64,000 nt of DNA, taken from Chloropicon primus. Lineage: Eukaryota > Chlorophyta > Chloropicophyceae > Chloropicales > Chloropicaceae. Shown in pieces: positions 30,901-41,223 of the stretch. A program made the translations under genes and the position numbers. Each line of letters begins with the position of its first letter. Positions within the stretch are counted from its first letter, which is position 1. Below the pieces are notes generated by a model. It saw only the letters and a program-made list of their open reading frames with translations, did not search any database and was not told where the DNA came from. The stretch lies in assembly GCA_023205875.1 (NCBI GenBank), contig CP060757.1, positions 682,001 to 746,000 on the forward strand, written 5' to 3'.

Positions 30901-33569
30901 TTATAGCACCATCAATGCCCAAACCTCACTCGCAAAGCATCAGAGCTTGCAATTAGGGGATTTGCATGAGAGGCTAGAAGATTTGCGAAGAGAAAAGTCT
31001 AGCTGCAGAAGTGGCATTCTCTCTAGCTTGACGACGAAGTTTGCGGAACTTACGCCAGCAGAAGAATACGCTCAACCTTCCTCACCTTGGCAAAAGAAAG
31101 AGAAGGATTTCATCATGTCATCCATCATGAATGCTATCCCGGGGGGTCCTAGGGTAACCAAAGTCCAGAAAAAACTTATTGACTCAGGAACAAAGGCAAT
31201 TGCACCGAATTTGTTGACTCAGAAGACAAATTCTACTGCTATTGCCGCAGCACCTGCGAAGAGCGCAGGGGGTGCTCCCATGCCTCCCATGCCGTCTTTT
31301 GGTCAGATGAAGGCCGCCAAGGACACGATGAGCACGTTCCTGAAGAAGGAGGATCCGCCGGCCAAGGCATCTACACCTGCGAAGAGCGCAGGGGGTGCTC
31401 CCATGCCTCCCATGCCATCTTTTGGTCAGATGAAGGCCGCCAAGGACACGATGAGCACGTTCCTGAAGAAGGAGGATCCGCCGGCCAAGGCATCTACACC
31501 TGCGAAGAGCGCAGGGGTGCTCCCATGCCTCCCATGCCATCTTTTGGTCAGATGAAGGCCGCCAAGGACACGATGAGCACGTTCCTGAAGAAGGAGGATC
31601 CGCCGGCCAAGGCATCTACACCTGCGAAGAGCGCAGGGGTGCTCCCATGCCTCCCATGCCATCTTTTGGTCAGATGAAGGCCGCCAAGGACACGATGAAC
31701 ACGTTCCTGAAGAAGGAGGATCCGCCGGCCAAGGCATCTACACCTGCGAAGAGCGCAGGGGTGCTCCCATGCCTCCCATGCCATCTTTTGGTCAGATGAA
31801 GGCCGCCAAGGACACGATGAGCACGTTCCTGAAGAAGGAGGATCCGCCGGCCAAGGCATCTACACCTGCGAAGAGCGCAGGGGTGCTCCCATGCCTCCCA
31901 TGCCATCTTTTGGTCAGATGAAGGCCGCCAAGGACACGATGAGCACGTTCCTGAAGAAGGAGGATCCGCCGGCCAAGGCATCTACACCTGCGAAGAGCGC
32001 AGGGGTGCTCCCATGCCTCCCATGCCGTCTTTTGGTCAGATGAAGGCCGCCAAGGACACGATGAACACGTTCCTGAAGAAGGAGGATCCGCCGGCCAAGG
32101 CATCTACACCTGCGAAGAGCGCAGGGGGTGCTCCCATGCCTCCCATGCCATCTTTTGGTCAGATGAAGGCCGCCAAGGACACGATGAGCACGTTCCTGAA
32201 GAAGGAGGATCCGCCGGCCAAGGCATCTACACCTGCGAAGAGCGCAGGGGGTGCTCCCATGCCTCCCATGCCATCTTTTGGTCAGATGAAGGCCGCCAAG
32301 GACACGATGAGCACGTTCCTGAAGAAGGAGGATCCGCCGGCCAAGGCATCTACACCTGCGAAGAGCGCAGGGGGTGCTCCCATGCCTCCCATGCCGTCTT
32401 TTGGTCAGATGAAGGCCGCCAAGGACACGATGAGCACGTTCCTGAAGAAGGAGGATCCGCCGGCCAAGGCATCTACACCTGCGAAGAGCGCAGGGGGTGC
32501 TCCCATGCCTCCCATGCCATCTTTTGGTCAGATGAAGGCCGCCAAGGACACGATGAGCACGTTCCTGAAGAAGGAGGATCCGCCGGCCAAGGCATCTACA
32601 CCTGCGAAGAGCGCAGGGGGTGCTCCCATGCCCCCCATGCCGTCTTTTGGTCAATTGAATGTGAGTGAGAGCGCTAAAACTATTGCTGCGAAAAACAGCA
32701 CTTCTTCTGTGCAATCTCCGTTGGCACTTGAGAAGCAGACTTCGTCCGACAAGGGTGCGTCAGCCTTTCAATTGAACAAAGCAACGCTGAACACGGGGAC
32801 CTTCGGGGCAACAGCTCAGAGCCAGAGTCAGGGCCAGAGTGGAAGTCCAAGTGCATTTGGTGGCTCCAGCACTGGTGGCGCGTTTGGTGCCTCCACCAGT
32901 GCATTTGGAAGTTCTGCTTTTGCGGGCTCCTCAAGTGCATTTGGGAAACCTTCCTCGATAGGTCTAGGTCAGCCTGCGACGACCTCTGCTTTTGGCCAGC
33001 CTGCAAGCTTTGGACAAGCTTCTACCTTTGGTAGCTTTGGCCAGCAGCCTCAGGGTGGGAGCATGGGCGCTTTTGGTCAGGGTGGTAGCTCCTCTAGCGC
33101 GTTTGGTCAAGCGGCTACTTTTGGAGCGCCTGGATCTCAGGCGCAGACCCCGAGCGTGGCACAGAGTCCTTTTGGTCAGGTCGCGCAGTCCACTTCTTCA
33201 TCCAGTATTTCACAGTTTGGTAAGCCTGCTGCTGCTTTTGGCCAAAGCCCTTTCGCAGCTTTCGGCGGTGGCCAGTCGACTGGTTTCGGGGCAGCAGCTC
33301 AGAGCCAGAATCAGGGCGGGAGTCCGAGCGCGTTCGGTGGCTCCACTGGGGCATTTGGAGGTTCTGCCTTTGGCCAGACGACAAATTTTGGGCAATCCTC
33401 GTCGCCGGCCTTTGGCAGCTTTGGGCAGCCTGCCTCCTTGGGAAGCCAGAGCCCCTTTGCTGCCCAGGCTCAAGGCTTCGGAGTTCCTGGGCAGATGTCC
33501 TCGCAAACTACTACCGGCTTCTCCAATAAAGCCAAGTCAAACGCATCTGCGTGGCAGCCAAGAAGGTAA
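27977..33569 (+). CDS. Nup214/Nup159-like FG nucleoporin; frame broken in tandem repeats
   Basis: The N-terminal 480 residues form a WD-like beta-propeller (LWVYSIDSVVGAYQ, CAAWSPDDLHIAYGSGLGRL, VQEWKASIIAHRKS) as in Nup214/Nup159. Then come six acidic 26-residue repeats (29510-29977), dispersed FG motifs, a coiled coil (about 30430-31130), twelve Pro/Lys-rich 41-residue repeats each with one SFGQ (31250-32655) and an FG-rich C-terminus (SAFGSSAFAGSS, FGQPASFGQ). The protein anchors to the cytoplasmic side of the nuclear pore and recruits Dbp5/DDX19. The frame from ATG 27977 closes at 31555, because five repeat units lack one G. The right frame is open again from about 31990 to 33569. With those five bases the gene would be about 1865 codons, so a functional protein with a consensus error is plausible. 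Confidence 0.85.
29510..29977. repeat. 78-bp tandem repeats, 6 copies, in the nucleoporin gene
   Basis: Each unit encodes VVENSTEAALQKGLPDSDSE plus GSEEEE. The first five copies look identical at DNA level; the sixth diverges at its end. The module is acidic and probably disordered. Confidence 0.93.
31250..32655. repeat. 122/123-bp tandem repeats, 12 copies, in the nucleoporin gene
   Basis: The unit encodes PAKSAGGAPMPPMPSFGQ, then KAAKDTMSTFLKKEDPP. Units 1-2 and 8-12 carry GGGGG before TGCTCCC and are 123 bp. Units 3-7 carry GGGG and are 122 bp. Scattered variants (CCATC/CCGTC, AGC/AAC) distinguish the copies. Confidence 0.95.
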
Positions 33570-33845
33570 CAAATAAAGAAGCATATCATGCATGTATTAA
33601 TAATGCTCTCTCAAGCAACTCCACACTCCTCCTCTGTCTCATCCTGCCCCACAGGCTGATCATGAAAAAGCAGATCAGCACCCGGGGAGGGAGGACGACG
33701 CTACGCTGTTTGGTGGGACGAGGACGGGAGGAAGTCTCTTATGTTCTTGCGTCTGCTCGAAAGAAGCGAGGCTCTGGGGATGGGCTGGCAAAGGCTTGGG
33801 CGCCGTGGTTGTTCGTGGGAATAGAGCGAAGCTTCGTGCGGTACT

Positions 33846-35108
33846 ATGGAGGAGGAGCGAGAGCTGATCCCTGCCTCACCTGCAGCGGCAGGAGAAGGGG
33901 AGAGGATAAAGAAGAGGAACACCGCATGGATGACGCTCATATCGGTATACTCTATGATGTACTTCCCCCTGGGCGTCGGTCCCGCCTTCGCCTACACAGG
34001 CTGGGTTCCCGGCCTCCTCATGCTCACGTATTCTGCGTGGGCGAGCTACTCGAGCGGCGTGCACCTGAATGACTTGTGCACGAAGGGCAGCGGGCCAATC
34101 GCGGACACGTACCCGAAACTCGCGAGGATCGCGTTGGGTGTCCAGGGCGAGCGCTTCATCACCGCGACGCAGAGCGGCCTGTACTTCATGTGCGGGGTCT
34201 TCAACATCGCCTACATGCCTGCGAACTTCGAGCAGCTGTTTCACACGGGACCCAGCACACCGGAGGACCGCATTGGTGACGAGAAGCTGTTCGTGTACCT
34301 TGTCGCGACATGGGGGACCATGGTTCTGGGGACGCTGCTGCCCACCTACCACGACACTATTTTCATCGCCCTGTTCAGCGCGGTCGTGTCGACCATGAAC
34401 GCCGCCCTGCAGCTGCTTGTGGTTGGACTCTATCAGCGGGACCTGTGCGGAACGACGCAGAAAGTGAGTTGCGGCAGCAGTTTCATTCGGGTGGTTTCCG
34501 CTCTGCCTGCCATAAGCTACACCTTTGGGGGGCACGGCGTCTTCCCGGAGGAGATGAGGGAGATGAAAGACCCGAAGCAGTTCTCCAAGATCGTCAGGTG
34601 GCTCTACCTCGCCTCTCTGCCGTGGTACTACTTGTGCTCCGTCGTGAGCTACTACGCTTATGGCGACACGATTCAGGGGAACCCGATAGCGAACTGGCCC
34701 CAGGGTCTGTGGCTGACGAAAGTGGCAGCATTCTTCTCCCTCGTCGGGGCGCTCGTCATCAGCGTGACGAGCAACCAGGCCACCCTCATGGCGATCGACC
34801 AGCTGGATCCCGGCCTCCTGGAAAAGCGGGTCAGCAGGCGGCAAAAGAGATTCTTGATGAAGTTCTTGTTCGTGACCTGCCAGCTCTTGGTCGCCATGGT
34901 CCTCCGACGGACACCCCTCCAATTCATCCAAGGCTTCATGGGGAGCTTCGGCGTGGGTTGCTTGACGTTCGTCTTCCCCTTCGTGCTCGCGCTCGCCACG
35001 GCCGAGGGATACACGCCGCAGAACGTGGTATTCTGTCTGCTTGGCATGCTAGTCTCGCTCACAGGAATTGTAACTTCACTGTATAACATGGCAACTGTGC
35101 AGAACTAA
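33846..35108 (+). CDS. Amino acid/auxin permease (AAAP) family transporter
   Basis: Single exon, 420 residues with about ten hydrophobic segments. The start (RNTAWMTLISVYSMMYFPLG) and the segment ISYTFGGHGVFPEEMREMKD followed by SYYAYGD are typical of the plant AAAP/AAT superfamily (SLC36/38-like), which carries amino acids by proton symport. The hydrophilic N-terminus has an ELIPASPAAAGEGE stretch. Substrate is unknown. ATG 33846 fits the family start. Confidence 0.9.
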   Translation: MEEERELIPASPAAAGEGERIKKRNTAWMTLISVYSMMYFPLGVGPAFAYTGWVPGLLMLTYSAWASYSSGVHLNDLCTKGSGPIADTYPKLARIALGVQGERFITATQSGLYFMCGVFNIAYMPANFEQLFHTGPSTPEDRIGDEKLFVYLVATWGTMVLGTLLPTYHDTIFIALFSAVVSTMNAALQLLVVGLYQRDLCGTTQKVSCGSSFIRVVSALPAISYTFGGHGVFPEEMREMKDPKQFSKIVRWLYLASLPWYYLCSVVSYYAYGDTIQGNPIANWPQGLWLTKVAAFFSLVGALVISVTSNQATLMAIDQLDPGLLEKRVSRRQKRFLMKFLFVTCQLLVAMVLRRTPLQFIQGFMGSFGVGCLTFVFPFVLALATAEGYTPQNVVFCLLGMLVSLTGIVTSLYNMATVQN

Positions 35109-35248
35109 CAAAGACATTAAACCCTTCCTACCCCCACCCCCACCCCCACGCATGAAAGCTGATCCGCCAGATCAGCTTGAGGTTGTGGCCAGGAAAGCGT
35201 CGACGTCTGTCGCTGGGCGCGAGGCGACGTCGAGTGTGCTCTACGCCG

Positions 35249-36184
35249 ATGAGCTGCTACCGAGGAGGTCGAGTCTTTTGCAGAGGATCGAGGAGCGCCG
35301 TCCCTGGCGTGGTGACGGGGAAGGCGAGGACTCCTCGCGACGGCGGGAGAGCCGGAAGGTTTCCTCTGGTTTCGAGGGCCGTGGCGGACGACACGCCTTC
35401 GGACGGCGAGGTCGTTCCTCTCGCGGATACCTTCGTGAGCGCGAGCGGCTCCCCGTACGAGGGGAAGAGAGCGCTCGTGTTTGGCGCCACCGGAGGCACG
35501 GGGAAGGAAATCGTGAAGGAGTGCAACGCTCAAGGCATTCCGTGCTCGCTCTTTGTTCGTTCGAAGCAGAAAGCCCAGGAGATGTTCGACGCAGAAATTG
35601 AGACGGGAGCGGTCGTGAATGAGGTGTTCGAAGGGGACGTGAGCAAGTACGAGGACGTGCTGAGAGCGGTGGAGAACTCGGGTTGCAACTGCATTATGGT
35701 CGCGACTGGATGCCGCCCGGCTCTGGATCCGCTTGGGCCCTTCCAAGTTGACTACAGCGGTACGGCCAACATCGTGAGCGCTGCTAACAGGCAGGGAGCC
35801 TCGGTGGAGCACGTCGTCCTCGTGACGAGCATCGGGGTGGACGACATCTTCTTCCCCCTGAACCTTTTCTTCGGAGTTCTGTTCTGGAAGAAGCGGGCGG
35901 AGGAGACCTTGCAGCGGTCTGGCTCGAACTACAAGTACACCATCGTTCGTCCAGGCGGGCTGCAAGACGAGCCCAAGGGCTCTCCCGGGGCCGTAAGACT
36001 GGGTCCTGCGGATACCTACGGGCTGCCCCCGAGAAAGGCGCCCGGGAGCATACTAAGAAGTCAAGTTGCCGAAATCTGTGTCTCTTCCCTCGCCGAGGAA
36101 GCAGCGTTCAACAAGACGATCGAGTGCGTGGCGGCGAACGATGAGCCCGCTCTCCCGATAGCAGAGCAGCTCGAGGCCATATAA
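35249..36184 (+). CDS. Chloroplast atypical SDR (NmrA-like Rossmann) protein
   Basis: Single exon, 311 residues. The first 55 are Arg/Ser/Gly-rich and poor in acids, as in a plastid transit peptide. A Rossmann fold follows with nucleotide-binding GATGGTGKEIVKE, then LFVRSKQKAQEMF, CIMVATGCRP, VVLVTSIGVDD and YTIVRPGGLQDEPKG. This resembles the atypical short-chain dehydrogenases of plastids (Tic62/HCF173/At2g34460 group), which use NAD(P)H or act as assembly factors. ATG 35249 is the first ATG in frame. The stop is 81 bp from the convergent TMC-like gene. Confidence 0.85.
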   Translation: MSCYRGGRVFCRGSRSAVPGVVTGKARTPRDGGRAGRFPLVSRAVADDTPSDGEVVPLADTFVSASGSPYEGKRALVFGATGGTGKEIVKECNAQGIPCSLFVRSKQKAQEMFDAEIETGAVVNEVFEGDVSKYEDVLRAVENSGCNCIMVATGCRPALDPLGPFQVDYSGTANIVSAANRQGASVEHVVLVTSIGVDDIFFPLNLFFGVLFWKKRAEETLQRSGSNYKYTIVRPGGLQDEPKGSPGAVRLGPADTYGLPPRKAPGSILRSQVAEICVSSLAEEAAFNKTIECVAANDEPALPIAEQLEAI

Positions 36185-36265
36185 ATGGGGTACCAGACCA
36201 CGTGAACCCAAAACTAATGTAATTGTAAGTTGTTGTTTTTTATCCATCGTTGCCTCTGCTGCCCG

Positions 36266-38284
36266 TCACAAGACACCGCTCGGATTATCCTTGCCCTCGT
36301 CTCTCACGAAGGATTGAAGCTCCCTTTGGTTCTGGGAGCTGTGTCTTATGAGATCTTCGTTGCTTTGCTTGGACTCCCGGAGCCTCGTCCTCATGAAAAG
36401 CATTCCCGTAATGCAAATGACCACAAAACTCAACAGCAACAGGGGGTGGAAGAACCACCTCAGCAAAGTCTTCACGAAAATGGGACTCGTGTCCACCCAC
36501 TCGGAAGTGATCTGCGCAACGGTGGACCCCATGTGGGGGCCACAATTTGGGTGCTTTGCGTACATGAAGTACACAACAGGGAAGCTGGATATGACCATCG
36601 CCGCGATCAGCACCACTCTGATCAGCCAGGAGGACAGGCTCGATGACTCGTACGCGATCTCATAGTTTGGGGCCTTGTAGTGCCTCCGCAACGCAAATTT
36701 GTTGAACTTGTAGTGAACAAGCGCCTGGAGAGCAATGATCCACCCGATGTAAGGCGCGAGGAGTACCCCGGTGAGGAAGAGCCCAAGCAGGAACGCTACC
36801 TCTGAAAGGGATTCTTCAACGTTGAGCACGACTGCTTTCCCCATGTTCCTCCGAATAATAATGTACAAGTTGCACAGAAAGCATTCGCATACCAGGTTCG
36901 TCACCGCCAGTCTGTAGAAGAACTCGCCAAACCGCTGCTCTGGGCACGTTTGCTGGAACGGATTCCCCCGAGACATGAAGTCGTCCTGGAATTTGATGTT
37001 ATGGTACATGTAATATACTAGGCTGCCCAGCCCAAACGCCCTTGTGAAGAAGTACCTGGCGAATCGAAGTTGGTACAGGTACCTGAAGCTCTTGGGCCAC
37101 TTTTCTAGGTTGATCAGGATTCTGTTCGACGTGCTCGACGCTTTCATGATGAGCCAAACTGCGATCGCAGGAGCGTACTTGGTTCCCATGCTGTCCTCGA
37201 TGGACTCCATCTCTGTCATCACCGAGTTGATCCCAATCACAACGGCGCCCACCATGAACGGCCAGATCAGCACGCTGGTGAAGAACAGGACGATGCTGTG
37301 GCCCTTCAAGGCATTGTACATCTGAATATCAACGCTGTTCTTCTCCAGCGCTGCTTCTTGCAGCATGATCTGGAATTTCTGCCGCATTCCCCTCCTGTAC
37401 TGCCGCGACGTTTCGATCGAGACGAGGTTGAAGTTCCAGGAAGAGAACGCGACGTTGCTGAATTTTTTCTGGTTTCTCCTGTCGATGGAGAAAAGCCCGA
37501 AAAGCGAAAGGAACCCAGGCGCAGTCTTCTTGTCCTGCAGGGGAAAAGCAGGGAAGCCCTTCAGGGAGTATCGTACCAGAGTCAGGAGACCGAAGAGGTA
37601 CGTCGCCAGCAGTAAGAAAGGGTAGGCCAGGTCAAATCGATAGGCCGACTCCTTCGACGAATAGCTGGGGTAGTAAGAGTACAGGAACCCAGCTTCCTGC
37701 AGGTTTTGAACCTGGAGAACATCCATCACGCCAGGACCCTCCGGTGCCTTGGCAGACTTTCCTTCCAGCAGCACAAAGGGAACGATGACCGCGGCAACCC
37801 ACACGATGCACATCAAGGCCACGTACATGCTGAGCCAACTTTCAACGATCAGAACCATGGCTGCCCCGTGCCGTATTTTCCCTCTACTTTCTGGAGCGTG
37901 TCCCTGGTCACGAGAAGGAGCAAAGGGGTGTCAGCGATCCATCCCAAGGTCTTCAGAGGGGGTCGGGTCTCTCTCTCTCTCTCACGGAGCTTACCTGATG
38001 TGAACGAGCAAGGTCAACTGCGGATCCAAGTGCATTCTTCCCCGGGTATACTCCGTCACCGAACTCAACCTCCGGATTGCCCTCTTGATAGTCGACTTCA
38101 CCTGGCCTTGCCTCCTGGTTATCACGTCGTCTGGAAAGGCGTGGTCGTCCTGAGCACCATACCCCCCGTTGTTCTCCTTGTGGTCGCTCGCGTAAGAATT
38201 CGAGAAGGTTGTCGCCCTCCCCACGTCGTCCTCTCCCGGAAAGGTAAAGGCCTCCACCTCCCCAAGGTTCAAGCCAAAAGTCAT
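36266..38284 (-). CDS. Transmembrane channel-like (TMC) family protein
   Basis: Two exons, 37995-38284 and 36266-37883 (phase 2, 111-bp intron), give about 635 residues with 8-10 predicted TM helices. The motif FSSWNFNLVS after a basic loop, the stretch GMRQKFQIMLQEAA and a late SFPVVYFMYAKHPNCGP segment fit the TMC/anoctamin-like fold, in which animal members form mechanosensory ion channels. The N-terminus is soluble and ends in a basic KSTIKRAIRRLSS helix. The acceptor was chosen for frame (GTAG before AGGG). An upstream exon cannot be excluded, since an ATG-less open frame continues to 38476. Confidence 0.7.
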
Positions 38285-39041
38285 GGTCCCTGGCACCTTG
38301 TCCCAAGGCTTGGGAAACCACCAGAACTGCGTCTCACAAAATAAAGTTTGGACCTTTTGTTTTCCTAGGACGACAAGACCGCAGCGTCCTTCCTCGTCGC
38401 CATGGCGCACCTCGTCTCTCTCCCCTCTCGCTCGGCCAACCAAGCGTACCAAACACCCCCAAGCCCACCTCAACACCTCCCGACGATTGACGGTGGATTG
38501 TTTGAATGCTTATCCTTTGAATTCGTCTCGCTCCCCAAAGGATATATTTTCATCTTCTTGGTCTTGGGTCTCCAGGAGGAGAGAGGCCATGGAGGAGAGA
38601 GGCCATGGAGGAGGAGGTGAACAAGGTGATGAGGTGACGAGGGTCATCCATGGAGAAGACGGCGGTGGTGGGCCCTCACCGTCCCGACCTCCCCAAGTCC
38701 AATGGATGCTGAATACCTCATCGATCAAAGGTTTGCGCGTCCCAGGCAGGCTCTGGCTCTGTGAAGCAAAAGAGACTCCTCTTCTTGGGAATTTCGATAT
38801 TTCCGTAAAGGAGAGAGGAGAGGAGAGGAGAGGCGGAGGGAAGAGCGGCGCTCCTTTAGCAAGACGGAGTGAGGTTCGAGGACTCGAGGAGGACGAGGGG
38901 TTTAACGTAGGAAGACGATCGGCGCTCTTCACATACGTTTTTCGTTTCGTTTGGGGGAAAGGGTTTCGACGAACGGATCGGTCGGCCCAATCGTCGGAGG
39001 AGAAGAAGAAGGAGAAGGTTTTTAGTTTCAGGCAGAACAAA
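38285..39041. promoter_or_regulatory. Divergent intergenic region, TMC-like and Sm-E
   Basis: 757 bp with no supportable gene. It contains a short tandem GGAGAGAGGCCATGGA duplication at about 38577-38610 and GAGGA-rich repeats at about 38812-38840. The last 150 bp before 39042 are probably the Sm-E leader. Confidence 0.5.
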
Positions 39042-39530
39042 ATGGCGACGCGTGTGAAGCGTATTATGACGCAACCCATCAACCTCATATTCAGGTACTT
39101 GCAGAGCAAAACCCGCGTGCAGATCTGGATATACGAGATGAGCGACCTGAGACTCGAAGGCGTCATTGTGGTAAGTCCGGCCGAGAGCCCTTCCTCCTCT
39201 CGTCAAATGCTATCTCTGTCTTCAGATGGGAAACACCACGCTTCTGTACTAACCACCGGGTCATCTGCTCCCGTTCGTGCTTCGCCAGGGCTTTGATGAG
39301 TACATGAACCTGGTCTTGGACGACGCGTACGAGGTTTACAAGAAGAAGAACACGCGGACACCATTAGGTAAGGGCAAGGACACAACGCACCTTGATCTCA
39401 GACGCTTTCGGCCCCCCTCTGTGTTTCCTTCGCCGAGAACTGACCGTTTGCTTGTTTGCGCACGCCAGGACGGATTTTGCTCAAGGGGGACAACATAACG
39501 TTGATGCAGAGTGTTGGGTCGTCCCAGTGA
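39042..39530 (+). CDS. SNRPE: Small nuclear ribonucleoprotein E (Sm-E)
   Basis: Three exons, 39042-39170, 39289-39367 and 39469-39530, give 89 residues that match Sm-E end to end: TQPINLIFRYLQSKTRVQIW (Sm1), EGVIVGFDEYMNLVLDDA and GRILLKGDNITLM (Sm2). Sm-E is part of the heptameric ring that binds U1, U2, U4 and U5 snRNAs. Introns are 118 and 101 bp with standard GTAAGT/GTAAGG donors. A high density of introns in such a small gene contrasts with its single-exon neighbours. Confidence 0.97.
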
Positions 39531-40424
39531 TGACGCTTCACGCTGTGGCTCTTTCGTGTTGGGGCGCGGGATGGACCCAAGGTCTTCGGGTGACTTTGCC
39601 TTTCACTGTGTGCCTCTCTGTAATAAATGTGGTTTGCGAACCCTGCTATTCTTCGTCGGGCCCGGGTCCTCTGTCGCTGCCGGCCCTGTGCGGTGGTGAT
39701 GGCAGCTGACGGACCTCTTTTCCCTCCGAACCCAATTTGTGCTTCAAGCGCATTCTCATTGTATGGCAGGCAGTACTGATCCTGGTGAGGTCCGAGCTGT
39801 GCGATGGAGAAGAGAAGACCCTCTGCCTATCTCCCCCTCCCCGCAGAGTCCCCTCCCTCGTGCGCGTCATCCTTCCTGGTGCAAAGACACTGACCCCACC
39901 ACGTCCGGTCTCCCGTGTTTGTTTCCTCCATCCATATCCAGTGGGGCGGCGATGGGGAGCACCGAGCCTTGTGCAACGGATCGAGCAGCGCAACATCGCC
40001 AGAGATAGAGACAGGGCCAGAGACAGAGATGGAGGAGGGCCTTCCCCGTCGATGTCCGTGTTCCCATGTCCCCATCGATCCTGGTGCAAAAACCGCGTAC
40101 ACCAATATATATCCCCTCCCTTCCTAGTCGTTTTTCTCTCTCTCTCTCTTCGTCGTATTTTGCCAAGATCGTCGTATAGTAGTGTTTTCATGTTAGTTAA
40201 GATGTCTCGTGCCAGGAGTTCACCAGTTGAGTTGGTCAACTGACGACGAGAGAGAGAGAGCAGAGAGAGAGAGAGAGGGAGGTCAAGTTCGCGGCAGAAT
40301 TGAGACGACGAGGGGGCACGTTAAAAGGAACGGCAGTGAGGGACGAGGTTGAGGGGAATCCGTAAGAAGGAACGGGGGAGGACGAAGAGGGAAGACTTGA
40401 GAACAAGAGAGAGGCAAAGGAAGC
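39531..40424. other. Intergenic region with degenerate short repeats; no gene seen
   Basis: 894 bp. The motif ATCCTGGTG recurs near 39778 and 40077, and CTTCCTGGTGCAAAGAC appears near 39869. GA runs precede the CFAP77 start at about 40250-40280. Frames here lack ATG starts or domains. Confidence 0.5.
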
Positions 40425-41126
40425 ATGGCTGCGCTAGACGACCAACTAAGATGCGGCGTGGTGAGGAATTCTATGGAACAGAATGTTTTGCTGACCAAGA
40501 GCAAGCTTGGAAAGGCTAGGCCTTTCTTCGCGAGGAACGTCGGCGACGTGTCTGAGAAGCACGCCTTCGGCGTCTCGAAGCCCCAGGATCCAGAGGGCGC
40601 GAGAGAGGTGTCGGGCTTGTGGAAGGAGCACGAGAAGAATCCCGACGCAAAGCCGGGCCCAAATTATGTCGCTATGAACAAGCAGGCCACCCTGAGCGGC
40701 CTCACCAAGTCGAACCAGCAGCTTGACTTTAGACTGGAACACCCGATTGAGTTGAGGACGGGAATTCAGACTAGCAAGCACAACGAAACCCCGGTCACCA
40801 TTCCCTCGGACACCAACCCTTACTTTGTGTACGGAAGGGCGAGCTCGAACCGCCCATTGGAGGAGACTCGTTTGACGGGCGAGGCGCCGGATATGAGGGA
40901 CCTCCTCCAAGGCAGCTTCATGTGGGACTGGGTGAAGATGAACACGAAGAGGGAGGCGGAGTTCCATCTCAAGGCTGCAAAGATCGCACCAACGCCAACG
41001 GCTGCTGCTCTTGGGCACGCCATGGGAGGCAAGCTCGTTATTGACAAGCAGAAGGCGTCGAGTTCCAAGACAAAGCAGTGGAAGATGTCCAAGTTCGCCA
41101 AAGTGCAGTCCAGAGTTCAGGGCTGA
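40425..41126 (+). CDS. CFAP77-like ciliary microtubule inner protein
   Basis: Single exon, 233 residues. CGVVRNSMEQNVLLTKSKLG near the N-terminus, then FGVSKPQDPEGAREV, PGPNYVAMNKQATLSGLT and FRLEHPIELRTG, follow the CFAP77 (C9orf171) pattern. CFAP77 sits inside axonemal doublet microtubules. The protein is basic with no TM or coiled coil, as expected for a lumen-binding protein. The assignment rests on motif memory rather than an alignment. Confidence 0.72.
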   Translation: MAALDDQLRCGVVRNSMEQNVLLTKSKLGKARPFFARNVGDVSEKHAFGVSKPQDPEGAREVSGLWKEHEKNPDAKPGPNYVAMNKQATLSGLTKSNQQLDFRLEHPIELRTGIQTSKHNETPVTIPSDTNPYFVYGRASSNRPLEETRLTGEAPDMRDLLQGSFMWDWVKMNTKREAEFHLKAAKIAPTPTAAALGHAMGGKLVIDKQKASSSKTKQWKMSKFAKVQSRVQG

Positions 41127-41223
41127 GGTGAAAGGAAGTGATCTTAACATCGTCGATTGTAATAGGAAACAAATAGTGTATTTTCAAAAGCCTTTTGTCT
41201 TACTCTCACCCCCCCCCCGCACA

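Noticed and set aside
31250-32655. CRISPR-like regular array
   Set aside because: The units are directly contiguous coding repeats of 122-123 bp with no unique spacers.
29395-32714. Long minus-strand frames over the nucleoporin repeats
   Set aside because: They mirror the tandem repeats; the + strand shows FG motifs, a beta-propeller and coiled coil.
35177-35248. N-terminal extension of the chloroplast SDR
   Set aside because: The frame opens here with TTG, not ATG. The first ATG is at 35249 and already leaves a good transit peptide.
39646-40243. Overlapping open frames on both strands between Sm-E and CFAP77
   Set aside because: They start with non-ATG codons or end in repeat sequence and encode no recognisable domain.
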